Source of the DNA: Sclerodactyla briareus
Taxonomy: Eukaryota > Echinodermata > Holothuroidea > Dendrochirotida > Sclerodactylidae
Assembly (NCBI GenBank): GCA_026419785.1
Contig: JAODTK010003654.1
Span: 248,001-312,000 of the forward strand
Length of the DNA stretch: 64,000 nt
Direction of reading: 5' to 3'
In this document: piece by piece, positions 1 through 12,229 of the stretch
Layout: the number at the start of each line of letters is the position of its first letter
Position numbering within the stretch: position 1 is the stretch's first letter
Made by a program: the position numbers and the translations under genes
Notes under the pieces: model-generated
Told to the model about the DNA's origin: nothing
The model's database searches: none
The model's input: only the letters and a program-made list of their open reading frames with translations

Positions 1-2100
1 CCAGCCAATTCTGCTTCCTGAAAATGATTGGGTGAATAAATGAATTACCACTGTTCGCAGCGCCACACTGAAAGTTGGGTATGATTTCAATTCTGACCTG
101 TCAACACACTGGTCAAATTTGAATTAATGTGAATAAAAAATATATTTCACAAAATTTGTGAGACCGATGACAAGACTGTGGTCCCCACACAGCGGGCATG
201 TCAATTTTTGACAACTTTCAGACCTGCCAATCGTTCTCAGACCACCATTTCTCCGCCCCATGAATCCCCACCCGCATCCCCATATGATTTCTCCTAAAAC
301 TGCTTTTTCCATAATTTGCATGTTTTGATCATGTTTAGCATGGCCCTTATTCCAAGGCCAACATCCATTTTAGCCCCTACATTTAAATGTCATGACCATA
401 GACAGAAGACGGACAATCCTTATGCCTGAGTATGAACACTGATTTTTCTGAGGGGATCTGACCGCATTGGTAATAATGAACCCTTGGCATTTACATACAG
501 TATATTGTACATCATCGAAATATAGGCCTACTAACGGACCATACTGTAACCTGGAGTGCTCAAAGGATCATACAAATTTCTGCTGGTTTCTACAAAACAG
601 TACGGGTTTGTGAATCTGTGACTACGAATACTTACATCTTATCGATATCGAACCCATGCCCCCCCCCCTCCTCCACCAATAGCTACCGGTGTCATGCCAT
701 TTTTCACATAGCCCAGGATGGCAACCCCATCGACCTCTTCTTTTTTCCAAGCTAGGCGTCCTGCATTTTCCGTAACAACTTCCCTTGGTCTAACTTTCTG
801 ATTTTTTGAAGGGCGATTGGGTGGCAACCCAGTACTATGTGAAACTCCAGAACTCGGTACAATATTGGGGGGGTGGGGTGATTTCCGGGGTAAGTTGAGT
901 CTGTGAAATAGATTTTTCCGATAGTTTTCCAAAGAATTCCCCATAAGGCTCTATGTGACCGGAAAGTGCTTGATGCCTTGAGATAATTTTAGAAGAACAT
1001 GTGGGCTATTTGGAATGCCTGCATCCTTCAAATGATTTTCTATCACAAATACCAGTTACAATGTGATTAAGTATTAGTTGGGCACTTGTGTATAATTTTG
1101 TAACAATTTACAATATTGAAAACGGTTATGTCCAAATAAGGCAAGCACATACGATACCCATTCGGGCCATACTAACGCCTTACTGAGTTGTATGATGGCA
1201 ACTTCATTTATTGTTTTGGATTTATACGTTTACTTCTGAGATTGCTTTTTTATGTTAGCCATCATAGCCTACTTGATGAACATTTAAATTCACTTCTTAT
1301 TGATCAGTAGACAATTAGGCCCTAGTTCATACAGTCAAGTGGATTTAATATCTTCTAGGGGGCTGGTGTTACCTGATGGTGTTGTAATAAACTGACCCAG
1401 GGGACCCTTAACATTTTGTTGTCCTTTTCCCACTGTTTTGTGTGGTAATCATTGCCTTTCCTTACACAACATTATCAATTCATTCTTGATATGAGAAGAT
1501 AGGCCTACCCGTAGATACACATTCAGGTTTTTCACATTTATCAAGTTGGTCCAATTCAGAAGATCCCTTATTAAGGAGGTGGTTTTTCTCTCATTCCCTT
1601 TTTCTCCTTTAGATAGAATCTATGAACAAGAACTTTTTGCTTATTATTTGGAAAAAAACCAAAAAACATTTCTTATGGAAACCATCATAGGCAAAAATCA
1701 GGCTCATGTTTGTACTAAGGGTGGGGATTGCGATCCACACACACTCAAAAAGGATCCTGAAAGAATAAAATCCTCTCAGCGCATTAGCTGACTGTTTGGT
1801 CCATACCCTGCAGCGCCACTGGGGAAAATCCTATTTTTGCAACTTCTGGTTTTGTAAAAACATGAGGTGCTGGCAGGAGCATCTGATTTAAATTTCCATT
1901 CACCTTCATTCATGGCTTCTTTTCCAGCCACGAGCACCCATACTGTAATAATCTATTGGAATCTGTTGAAACGGTAGTAGTAGGTCCAAATTTGTGTTTC
2001 GGGAATAGGTACCTGTGGCTCAAACAATTATTTTTTTGTTACGGCCGTCCAACCTTCCCAAAATTCGCAACTGATCCCCCATTCTCACTACAATAGTGGC
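1..2100. other. No supported gene
   Basis: AT-rich sequence with short chance frames only. A short C run lies near 659-667. I see no splice-bounded coding segment, RNA gene or clear repeat boundary here. Confidence 0.5.
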
Positions 2101-2130
2101 TGTCAATTTTGAACTGTTGGCTGACCCATC

Positions 2131-3860
2131 GTGACGGACTGCATTTGGAGCTAATTTTCTATTCAAAAGCCTGTTACAAACTATTTAAAGAGTGTCTAAA
2201 CACTTTTACCTGCTTGACGCATAAAATACATAACATTTCAATTAGAAAACAAAAGAAATGAGGATGGGTGATTCAGTGGCTTCATGCTTCCAATTTGAAA
2301 TCAGTGTGACGGACAGGACAAAAAACAACTCCATTTTCCGAAAAACTATCTGTTGTTGATTCAAGTTGCTTCGCGACACAATTGTGCAAATTACTTATTG
2401 GTATATGAACTATCACAAAAAATAGAATGAAACTAGTAAAATGCTTACTGTACCCTTGTAACGTAGGGGATGGTCAAAAATTGTGAGGACGGGACGATGA
2501 CGGACCCCAGGAGTTTGTTTTTCATCCTACCTTAATTAGAATTTTAAACTATCAAATTTTCAAGGTATTAAATCAATGGCATAATGAAGAATCAATCACT
2601 CACTACCAATAAAACATCAAAGATTGTAAAAATCTCTAATCAATCCAATCAGGAGATGTGACTGACAGAACGTGACGGATGGGACGTCATGGACGGGACA
2701 TTTCAGTTACGGCTTTCAGTTTCTGTTATCATTTGAAATGTGCAAAAGTAGAGTACCATTTGGACCCACAATGGTGAACCCATTGGAGCTGCAAACGAGA
2801 GAAAGAGTCTGGCAACGCAGAGCCTTGTAATAAGCACCCAATTGAAGACAATTAATTTTAAATGGGGGTGATTATTTGAGGGGAGTTTCCAAGGGAAGAA
2901 ATGTATGAAGTTTTACCAGAGATGGTGGAGTAAAGTGCTTCGGAGACATTTTGTCACATTGTGATAGGACCTGAGGAATTTATGACTTTTCTACTTGAAA
3001 TCATGCCCCATTTGATACCCACCTCCTTAGCTTTGGCTCTACATACCTTCAATTTATGGCTAACTATGTCTATTTCCAGCTACACCAAGAGGCGGGTGGC
3101 ATGAATTAGGTCAATTATTTGAGAACAAAAGCTATAAGCCTAACATATCAATGTTGTGGACACATGTTCCATTGGATCTACACTATCCTCTCCTTTGTAC
3201 CAAATAGAACTAGCACCTCTTTCTGGTTCAAAATTGTACGCTTTCACACGTTTAGTAAGGCATCATTGTAAGTACATCATTTATAAGCCTAGGGTTAGGC
3301 CCTATAAGAACCTCCTCAACACCCATTTTATCCCATGACCAACATTCAAGATGTTCTCTGATGGATAATAGGTTTGCTGTGTGACCAGGAGGCTATGCTG
3401 GAGTAGTGGTTGTTGGACATACATGGGGCTGGGTGAACTAGGATCTGCTGAAACACTCCTGAAACTGAAAAGATAGGTGTGCTTTTTGCTTTGTGGCTAG
3501 GGTTTAGACACTTTTTACCTGGTATGGTCTCAACCCTGTACTGCAAGGTACTTCAATTGACTATAAGGTAGAAACAGTCTGTTTGATAGTGTTTTGTGAT
3601 ATAAAAATGTATGATTTCGTAAGAAAAGTGACAGGACACACTGAATATATTTGTGACGGACGGGACAAAAATGGACGGATGGGACAAAAGGTGGGGTTTG
3701 GACTATTTTTATCACTCAAATCACAATCAATTCTATTTTGCTTTCTGTAAGTGGGTAGATCTATAGAAGATAGGAATTAGGATTAGGGCCAAAAATATCC
3801 TTGAATGGAGAAAAAGACTAACTTTTCATGTTTTTTTTTTTGTGGCGACGGACATTTCAC
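2131..3860 (+). repeat. Cluster of GACGGACGGGAC-like motifs
   Basis: The word GTGACGGAYGGGAC or close variants recurs at about 2131, 2305, 2485-2505, 2671-2700, 3652-3668, 3673-3688 and 3845, often followed by A runs (GGGACAAAA). Spacing is irregular, so this is not a simple tandem array. It may be a degraded dispersed repeat or a field of binding-site-like words. No coding capacity is evident. Confidence 0.4.
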
Positions 3861-5540
3861 CACACATAAAATTTAAAGTATAGTCATCCAGTCAAAACAT
3901 CCACTATGTAATAATTTATCTGAATTGCAAAAAGTAACCCAAACTGTATTATCCATTTAAAAGTAGTTTTTGAAGATGTGTTTTATGTAAGATTTGGAAT
4001 TGAGAATTTTCTGCATATTAAGTGTATTTTTGAACCTTCAGATCCTAGCTCAACTTTAAATTCTCATAAAAATATGTACAAAACCAAAGATGGTTCATGA
4101 AAGACTGGACTTGTCTATTTTTTCAGTGAAAAATAATCTGGTAAATAAACAACTTGAGATTCCTTTCACTTGCACATTTCTGTGGAGTTTCAAATGTAGT
4201 TTCAAAGTTTCTTCTTGTAGATGAGGTATCCAAAAATGACGTTCATTTTCAATATTCTTGATGCCTATTTTCCAGAATAATTGAAGGCTGATTAGCTTTA
4301 AAATCGTTTTATTATTTTCATAAATATATTAAAATCACGCCAATTTTTTCCTTCAAATTTACCACATATTTGCACTACTATTCTGAATATGACCTTTGGT
4401 CCAATCAAATGACAGGAGAATTGATCCGTATAAACCTCCACTTTACGTGGTCCCCTATCTTAACACCCAAACTAGCCTTCCTGGGGAGCAAGTTGGGTCT
4501 AAGTGATTAGTTCTATTCTTGAAGGAACACTCTCCAGGAGTAGACAAAACTGCTGGGGGGGTTTTTTTATACAGAATATTCTCATGCAATAACTCGCGTC
4601 AAAGTTCCACTCTAAATGAGTCGCCTAAATTCCTACTCAGTAAAATTCACTGGTAGCCTATCACTCCCCATCCACCAGACAGTGATACCTGTATGGGCAG
4701 CAGAGACTGGTCCCTTCCCTTCAGATTTTTCTTCATATAGGCTACATAACTAACACACTAACACTAGTAGTAACACGACATCATTTCAGTACCAGGTAAT
4801 TGGCATAAACGCACTATGAAATGATTACGCAAGTGTCCTATAAAAAAAAAAAGACCGACCTCTTGATTGACGCTGTGGAAGTATTCACGTGCCAGCTGAC
4901 AACGATCATGCTAATGAATCACCTTTCCCTGTCTTCGTCAAAGCATCGAATACACTTCCGCATTCTCCGGTCACTAAGCTCCATCTCCCACACACCATAT
5001 CATTGTCACTCACTCAATCGTGACGCGATGAAGCCAAAGGATTGATCCTCGAATCCTCCATTCTATTTCAAAGCACCGACATTTGCGAAGAGACTATGAA
5101 GGTTAGGGGATAGACAAGTACCTGACTACTGATTTGCAAACCTTCTTTTCAAAATAACTCAAGTTATCAGTTGTAACCGAGGCGACGAGACGCGGAGATC
5201 GGAATGCCGCGATATTTCTATCTTGTTAGTTAACTGGTTTGGTTTTACGTTGTGTAAGTTGTCAAAACTCAATATCTGACTTGTAAATGATTGATTGCTG
5301 ACGGTATAAAATCAGAAACAGTGAGAAGGTCAAGCTCACCCGGCGAAGTCATCAATTTAGGCGCACATGCCTGATATTATTGAGTCAGGTTTTTTGGTAA
5401 GATAAGAAATGACAAATATTTGCGGACACGTCACCGTAGATAACATTCATATATTTATTCTAAGCACAAATGTACGGTTGGCAACACTCCCACTCTGAAG
5501 CCGTACAGATTATCTGCCTCCAGCTAGCTCCTGGCCCTGT
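3861..5540. other. No supported gene
   Basis: AT-rich with scattered homopolymers. From about 5100 onward the composition becomes more balanced and free of obvious repeats, approaching the possible promoter/exon block at 5.5-6.2 kb. Confidence 0.4.
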
Positions 5541-5547
5541 TCTCCGC

Positions 5548-5650
5548 GGCCAATCTGATTTGGCCGTGTGTTTGGTTCGAAGCGTTCAGCGAGAGATGAT
5601 GAGATGAATCAGCTGTGGTGAGCGATATTAGAGGGCGGTATTATACCAAA
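5548..5650 (+). promoter_or_regulatory. Possible promoter (paired CCAAT boxes)
   Basis: GGCCAAT and its inverse ATTTGGCC sit back to back at 5548-5565, making a near-palindrome, followed about 70 bases later by a GGGCGG GC box. This lies just upstream of the only balanced-composition, possibly coding block in the first 17 kb. Box-level matches of this kind are common by chance. Confidence 0.2.
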
Positions 5651-5704
5651 TGATAAGAAGTTTTAAGCCACGTATGGTTATCCCGGAAGGTCTTAAATGG
5701 AAGT

Positions 5705-6240
5705 ATGGAACCATTCTTCCTTAAACTCTCGAGGACTAGAGGACCGGGACATTTTTCATCTAATGATCCGAATCGACTTCCCGGTTACAGAGGCTGCAGG
5801 GAAAAAAAACATCAATTCCGTTTAGGATTATTAGGCGACCCAGACCATTGTGACCCAGACGAAGAAAGCCAAGCGTTCGTGAATATACAGTATATTACGA
5901 CCACATTTAGTGTATTGCATTCGAGTTGGAGGCCGTTACCAGAGAAGGACATAGACTCCCAGCAAAGCTAAAACATTTGCATCATTCAAGTTACGACCGA
6001 GCCGAGGAGCTCTAAACGTAAAAAGCATCCGCTTCCGAGTTTGAAAAAGTGCGGGATCGAGGAGACCTTAAGAAACCTCGAGATCCTCAAGGGATTCAAC
6101 AGCGTTAATATGGGACTTTCTTTCACTTCTCTAAGAAGTTTTCAGAGGAAAAAAAACTGTGAACACCGTCTCACCAAAGGCATTCACATCATGAACTTTT
6201 TACGCACATGCATGGGCGTAAATCCTGGGGGATGGGGATG
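5705..6240 (+). CDS. Possible exon block, unrecognised
   Basis: Two short plus-strand frames (88 codons from 5705; 66 codons from 6041) lie in a repeat-poor block that follows a CCAAT/GC-box region. The second is basic at its start (SKRKKHPLPSLKK if read upstream of its Met). No domain is recognisable and the frames do not connect without a shift. It could be a first exon with 5' UTR or simply noncoding. Confidence 0.2.
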
Positions 6241-6310
6241 ATATTTCCCCACTTTTGGGAAATTGGGGGGTGGTTACACAAAATATCCCCCCCGTTTCCC
6301 CTCCGTTTTC
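6213..6310. repeat. G/C-run fold-back repeat (family of 10.7 kb)
   Basis: TCCTGGGGGATGGGG is followed by TTTCCCCACTTTTGGGAAA, a G run, then ATATCCCCCCC. The order G-run, CCCCACTT, AAGT-like, G-run, CCCCCC parallels the element at 10.69-10.80 kb, so these are probably two decayed copies of one small dispersed repeat. Confidence 0.4.
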
Positions 6311-7389
6311 AGGCAGAATTCTGGAGAGAAACATTTTTCTTTACTATACATGCTCTAATTGTGTCCAATGATGTGTAATTTCTCCCCATTAAATCTCTAT
6401 GTCACCGACTTCCAGCAAGCAACTAAGCACTAATAAGTAATGCCACAGAACGGCCCAATAATTTGTGGCAGAGTGAGATGATACATGGTTCAAAGGAGAC
6501 CACCCCAGTCCAGTCGTTGTTCATGCAGGTCGATACCATTTGTAAGAGCGGGGATGGTCTATGCAATACACCCCTCAGGCTCTTCCAGTTTTTACATGGC
6601 CAGATTCATGGCGGGACCAACCGAGGAAAATGTCAGGGGGAATTTTGGACAAAACAGGTGAAAACAAGAACGAAACAGGCAAATTCCCCGCGCTCCGTGC
6701 GTTGATTCGATTTTGTACTATTTTGTGGGAGTCACTTGTTATATAATGTATTATACAATATGTATATACACAGATGTAATTTGGTGTGCCAGTAAGTGAG
6801 CATTATTCTGCATACTTGCCGGCAAAAAAAATATACACAGATTTTTAGGGAACATTCTTGTTGGAGGTGTGTGAAGGATTCAGTCAGAAAGAAAGACAAA
6901 GGAAAGGAATCCTTACGCATTAGTTGCGTTCTTGTTATACATGGATTGCAAATGAAAATAAATCGTTGGTAAAGGTATTTTATTAGTTTCCTTTCAGTAA
7001 TGAGAGGCGTGACGTGAGTGGATTGCAAATCCACGAGAATTACGAAGGAAAAATGAGGGAAAAGCGCAATTTGGGGAAACACGTTTCCTTCCCCACCCTA
7101 ATTTTAGTCGATTGATGCTGAATGGAAAGGTTCGAGTAAAAACAAAAATTCAGTAATTCAGAAAACGTATTCCCTCATGAATGTATCGTGAAATCCTGTT
7201 AATAGTACACATAGCAAAACTCAAAACAAATAGAAAAAATCACAGAACTATTTCAACTGTTCAATTAATAATGATTGATTGCTCGTTCATATGTCATGTA
7301 TAGGCTTAGTCTACGCCTCAGCAAATTTACACAATAGGCCTATGTGAAATTGCTAGAAGGCGATTTCAGGTAGGTTTCCTACTTCCCGA
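6311..7389. other. No supported gene
   Basis: AT-rich. A CCGCGCTCCGTGCG word near 6685 resembles the GC-palindrome repeat seen at 11.7, 13.0, 24.1 and 32.9 kb. The 116-codon minus frame at 6732-7082 has no recognisable domain. Confidence 0.4.
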
Positions 7390-7409
7390 CCCCCCCCCCC
7401 CCCCCCCCC
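7390..7409. repeat. Poly-C tract (20 C)
   Basis: An uninterrupted run of 20 C followed by CACACACA. It is one of many C/G homopolymers in the window and a likely site of length error. Confidence 0.9.
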
Positions 7410-7599
7410 ACACACAAAAACTTCTCTAAAACATTTCCGACCACATGACAGGCATAATACCTATTGTTCATCTTTGAAGTCGAAATTGTTGACCAATATC
7501 CACTCCTTCAGTTTTATTTTGGACAATGTGTTCAGTGGTCTGGGTAGTTACAAGAACGTTAAGAACACTGAATGGGTCGTCTGCCTCGGCAGTATAATT

Positions 7600-8270
7600 T
7601 CAGTAGTGGCTCCCTTCGTGCGAGCTCGGGTAGGGGCGCCTCAGACTGACATACGAAGTCATGAAGTCACTGGCTAGTGGTAATTGGCAGTTACTATATG
7701 CAGGACAGGACTCGAACTTCGCGTTTTGGGCTGCAGTCTTGTATATCCCTAGTTATGCGCGGATGCTCACGCTGGTCGATGCGGTGGGGATTGGTTTTTA
7801 CTGTCTGACTACCCACTCGGCAATACTGACTTACCGCTTAAGGGACAGGTGTCTTAAGGTCTGATTTTCGAGAGCGGGGAGTTGGATGGTAGTTGCCTGA
7901 TCGGACCGTCGACTTGAGCATATGTTGGCGTCGTTTCCCGCGGCGGGCGAACATGTCCACCAGGTCATGTCGGCGGTACAGGGCCCTGCTGGTTCGGGCT
8001 GCGCAGGCGCATATCAGGACCGCCCCTTGATGCGGTTTTCAACAGCTACGGGAGAAGGGTGAGCCACAGGCCTGGTCGCTCCGGAGGGGAGACCATTGTA
8101 GTTGGAAGCAGCCGGTGAATAAATGCAGCTAGGTGCCTCCAGTGCATGTGCTGCCAGTGGAGTGATGAGCTGTGAAGTTTGTTAAGGGATGTACGTATTC
8201 TTTCTGAGACATTTCTGGTTAAATGAGTACCCACTACTGCATAGCAGGTGTGGCCGTACAAGCTTAATGT
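7600..8270. other. GC-rich noncoding island
   Basis: This segment is clearly more GC-rich than its surroundings and contains many CG-rich words. Only short overlapping frames are present (67 and 67 codons plus, 71 codons minus) and none matches a known domain. A B-box-like word (GTTCGAGTCCTG on minus, near 7710) hints at a tRNA-derived repeat, but no A box or cloverleaf is convincing. Function unknown. Confidence 0.35.
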
Positions 8271-9424
8271 ACCCCCCCCCCCTTAGTCTTTTTGAAAGTT
8301 GTCCGAATTAAGGTGGACTTCTCACTAGCGTCCGCCTAGGGATATTTTGGTTGGACAGGCTTAGTCTTATTCATGACGCTAGAAACGTTGTTTCTTCCCA
8401 GCTCTTTCATTGCCTCTGGTTTATTTTTTCACGGCACTACCACAAATACAGCGTAATCTCTGTTTATAAACCCCTGATGATTTGTGCCATAAAAATCGTT
8501 CTGTGAGCAGGTCAGTGAATATGCATAATTTACGTGCGTTCGAATGCACATATCATAGCGTCCATAACTCAATTTACTCAGGGTACTCCGAGGCTGCGAT
8601 ACCACTGCGTGGAACTGCCCATGTACGGGTGGATTTTACGTAACACGATGTGAGCCATGAAAGGATAAATACCTTCTTAACTGAACGCTAGGACAGGGTG
8701 AGAATGTAAATGACACGCCTGCCCTGCCAATATCTATCTTTGTAAAGGGTCGAAAAAAAAAACCATTTGATTAGTGTTCATCCATGATCAAAGGGTCGGG
8801 GCTTTCATAGATCGGTTCCGGCCCTAACAATTATTAAAAAAAAAATATGGATAATATATTACATGATGGGCTTGAAAAATTCTAATATAATTTACATAAC
8901 TTGGAGGTACAAGGTACTCCACAAAGAATAGAGTATCGAGCGCGCAACATACACGTTGGACCTGGCCATGTGCATTTCACGCGTCAGTGTAGAAATCATA
9001 TGTAGTACAAGTCGAATATATTAACACGAGCAGGTTCGGCCAATGATTACGTTTACAATGTCTACATATTGCGAATACTGGAATCTAACTAGCCATTAGC
9101 TCAAGGTGGCCATAGCCATCCGTCAAGTCGTTATTTTGTTTGCAATAACGAACCGGTATTGGTTTGCCCGTGTAATAAACAGGCCTCGGAAGCCCGCAAC
9201 AACACAACAAGTGGAGAGTCTTGGCGTTTGTTGCTAGAGTTTAGCTATAGGTTTTCCTCTGCTAATTTACCAGGCATTGCTGTTATGTGGATGTGACATC
9301 AAAACAAGCGCAATCGTAAAAGTAGTGGTAGCTGGGGCAACGATGTCGTAGTGTTAGGATCAGTTCAACTGTTTAAGAAACAACTGCAGGATGATTATTA
9401 CAGAGCTAGTTGGTTGCTGGAGAA
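8271..9424. other. No supported gene
   Basis: AT-rich spacer. I see no conserved coding segment or bounded repeat. Confidence 0.4.
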
Positions 9425-9800
9425 AACTGAAGGCCTTAAAGTCCAAACCGGGAGTCATAGGACTTTCCGTAACGGAGTTAAGTATTTGAAGTTTGGTATG
9501 TGAAGCATGTGTATTGCGAAGATCGAAAGCATCCCATCAGCAATAATAAATGTGTGACTTGACAACCGGCAAACAGTCTGTGGTTCTATGAAATTAAAAA
9601 CATTAATTTCACTCTTTTGGAGTTCGGAAAGCATTTGTCTATGGGAGAGAATTGATGTAGTGGGGGTTAGGGTTGATAGGTACTTTGGTGAGAGGACAGA
9701 CAACAGAACTCTGCTAAATGTTGACTTAGTCAACAAATAAACATCAAATACCAACATAATTCCGTGTTGTCCATGTGTGACGCCATGTATCATTGCGCAA
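9425..9800 (+). repeat. Dispersed repeat, copy 1 (see 16.2 kb)
   Basis: Shares an ordered set of words with 16155-16365: a CATACGACTCT/CATAGGACTTTC-like block, ACGGAGTTA, then GTGTATTGCGAA, and further on GGTTGATAGGTACTTTGGTGAG against GTTGATGGTTACTTTGCTGGG, ending with AATTCCGTGTTGT / ATCGTCTGTGTTGTT. Indels are frequent. Family not recognised. Confidence 0.45.
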
Positions 9801-10244
9801 TTGGCATTCTTCCCAATTTCTCTCTGCCTAATGGTCCAAACTTTGAACAGGCCAATAACTTTCTCACTTTTACCTCATTGAGGTAACATTCGTATTTGTG
9901 AATATTGGTATCTGGACTTCTATCGATTCAGTTTTTCCATTTCCTCTACATCACTTGTTAAATCTTCTCTGTTGTTCCAAGCCGGCATGTGTCCTTTAAG
10001 AACGATTTTTTTTTATCCTAACATGCCGCCCATACCTCCCCACTAAGGCTCTCACCCTCTTGCTGCTATAATCTCCATTTGGTAAACCCCGACAATGACA
10101 CCATTGAAACAAACCATTGCACACTGAAACCCAATATGTGGAACCACTCTCTTTCTGGGGTTACCGTTTCCATACCACAGAACTGAGCTTGATGTGTTGA
10201 CAGACAAATCATCTTCCCCTGCACAATGTTTCATGTGGAACTAG
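9801..10244. other. No supported gene
   Basis: Nothing beyond short frames. The distal half may belong to the repeat that follows, because CAAATCATCTTCCCCTG at about 10205 resembles CAAATCATCTCCCCCCTG at 58.4 kb. Confidence 0.35.
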
Positions 10245-10565
10245 CTCATTTATTAGATGGCTTACCTAGACCGGTTTGATTAAACACATTTGCTGATGCT
10301 CGCAGAGCTAGGGAGTATGTAAACAAAACTCCTCTCAGGAGAGCTCAATGGGAATGATGTGGGTAATTGGGGGTAATCAATTGGATTGAATTGAACTATT
10401 AATCAGTGCTACGCAACAAAAATGTAACTCAGCCTACCAGTGGCATTCTCCCTCCGCCCACCAGTTTCAACCTGAATCGCATGTACGGTATAGAATTCTA
10501 TGAATGTGACTAACAGAACGGGGACGAACGAACGAACTAACGAACAAACTGAACGGACGGGTTCT
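10205..10565 (+). repeat. Dispersed repeat with ACGA-rich tail, copy 1
   Basis: Matches 58395-58765 over about 350 bases: AAATCATCTYCCCC, then GGAGTATGTAAA, then GGTAATTRATTGGATT, AATGTAACTCAG/AATGTCACTCAG, and CCTGAATCGCATG/CCTGATCGCATG. Both copies end in degenerate ACGAACGAACG units. A 3' simple tail is typical of SINE-like retroposons, but I do not see a tRNA-type head. Confidence 0.5.
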
Positions 10566-10699
10566 CCAGCATAGTTTCACTTTTCACGCATTAAGGGTCC
10601 TGGGGTGGTTTCTTTCTGGTTATGGTGTAAATTCTTCATCATCATCTCCTTCAATCTCGGACTCTTCAATGACTTGTTTGGCCTGTGTGTGCACTGGGG

Positions 10700-10800
10700 C
10701 GGTCGATCCTGGGGGGGGGGGGGGCAGGGGACACTCCCCCCCCCCCACTTTCCGAAGTGGGGGGGGGCATCATATCAAATGTCTCCCCAATATTTTTTAA
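10700..10800. repeat. G/C fold-back element with perfect hairpin
   Basis: A G run (10711-10722 region), then a C run ending CACTT, the loop TCCG, then AAGTG and a G run (about 10738-10767). The C9-ACTT and AAGT-G9 arms pair perfectly. It is related to the element at 6.2 kb. Confidence 0.6.
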
Positions 10801-11519
10801 CCTCGATGAAGACGAAAGTACATGTCCGTTACACACGTATCCGATGAGAAGCATTTTTTGTTTAAAATCCTAGGCTATACCAGGGAACCGTGCAAATTAG
10901 CACCTTCGACTTTTGTGTATTCTACCTTCATGAATTGCAAGCAACAAAATCGAACACTTTGTGATATCAGTCAAAATTACCGTCAAAAGAAAGGGAACGG
11001 GTACGAGCCCTAACGAGGCAAAACGAATTATAACCTGGGTTCTCTAGAATGGGCTAACCGGTTCTGACTTCCAGGCCTTTTCCCCTAGACCCACTAAGTT
11101 GTTCCCATGAGGTAGGATTCAGGCCAAGAACCAAAAGAAGAGAACTTAATACACTTTGGTGGACAGCACTTTTCGCAATACATCACGTTTAGAGCATGAA
11201 GTTGCACCTAAAGCCAAACTTTTCAGAGGGGACGGTAAACCCTCGCCTAGTCAGACATTCTACGTCACTGCTGCCCGACAGAGTGAAACACATCTAGACC
11301 TCAGTGGCGGATTCTAAGTTTTCCTTCTTTCTGCAACATGCAATCACATGGCACTTACTAATTTTCGCAGGGCAAAATCCTTCACCCAATAAATCAATTT
11401 GAGCTACGCCCCAGTCTGAGCAGAGTAACTAGGCTACACAGTTCGTTAACAATTCATTAATTGTAAATCCAAACTGTTTTTTTTTTTTGGCTCAGACTTA
11501 GTAAATTGCGTAGCCCTTT

Positions 11520-11770
11520 GAAGAGCGCAAAGTTATTCTGAGATGAAAAATTCGGGTCGGCAAAAATCGCAATAATTCGGGAAAATCTGGACCGAAAAGG
11601 CAAAAGTGAAGGACTCACCCAAATGTCTGCTGACTGGCCTTAATTTCTATCAACGCCGAAAAAACATCAAAATTTTTCGCGCAGCTTCGCGCGGGGCCCT
11701 CTTTTCTGTCTTTTAGCCAAAACATGTTCGCAAAAACTCACAAAAGTCCCGGAAAGCCTAGGCCAGCTTC
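11520..11770. repeat. Dispersed AT-rich repeat with GCGCAGCTTCGCGCG core
   Basis: AT-rich sequence (AAAAATCGCAATAATTCGGG, CGGCAAAAATCG) around a GC-only palindromic core at about 11680-11694. Similar AT-rich flanks with a related core are seen near 12.96, 24.11 and 32.88 kb. Probably fragments of one repeat family, not coding. Confidence 0.4.
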
Positions 11771-12229
11771 AGCACTTGTTTCTCCTTTCCAATTTATTAT
11801 TCTGCAGTTGCCTACGAATGCATGAGGACCAAATTGTTCAAGTGATGTGCTCAAAGAAGCTTGCACTTGCATTACATTGGCTTTGCGTAATAGTCAATGG
11901 GGCAATTCTCCTGGCTGAAAGTTTGAGGGTCCCAGGTGGTCAAGAGTGAAAACCCATATGTAACGGGGACTTCCCTAAAAGTTGGGGGTCACTACCCCAC
12001 AAAGAACTGCACCCTTTATTGGAAAATAGTCCTAGCAACAGCATATACAACCGTATATTGCTTAATTGGCATCATCATTTTCATTTCATCATTTTTTCCA
12101 AACCCCAGTTTAGTTGATATTGTAAAGCATCAATATAAGTAAAGATGGTAAATTATATCACGATGCGTAACTAACCAACTTAGGCGAGTCAGTCATAATA
12201 TTCGAGAATGGGTCGGGCCGGGGTGCAGG

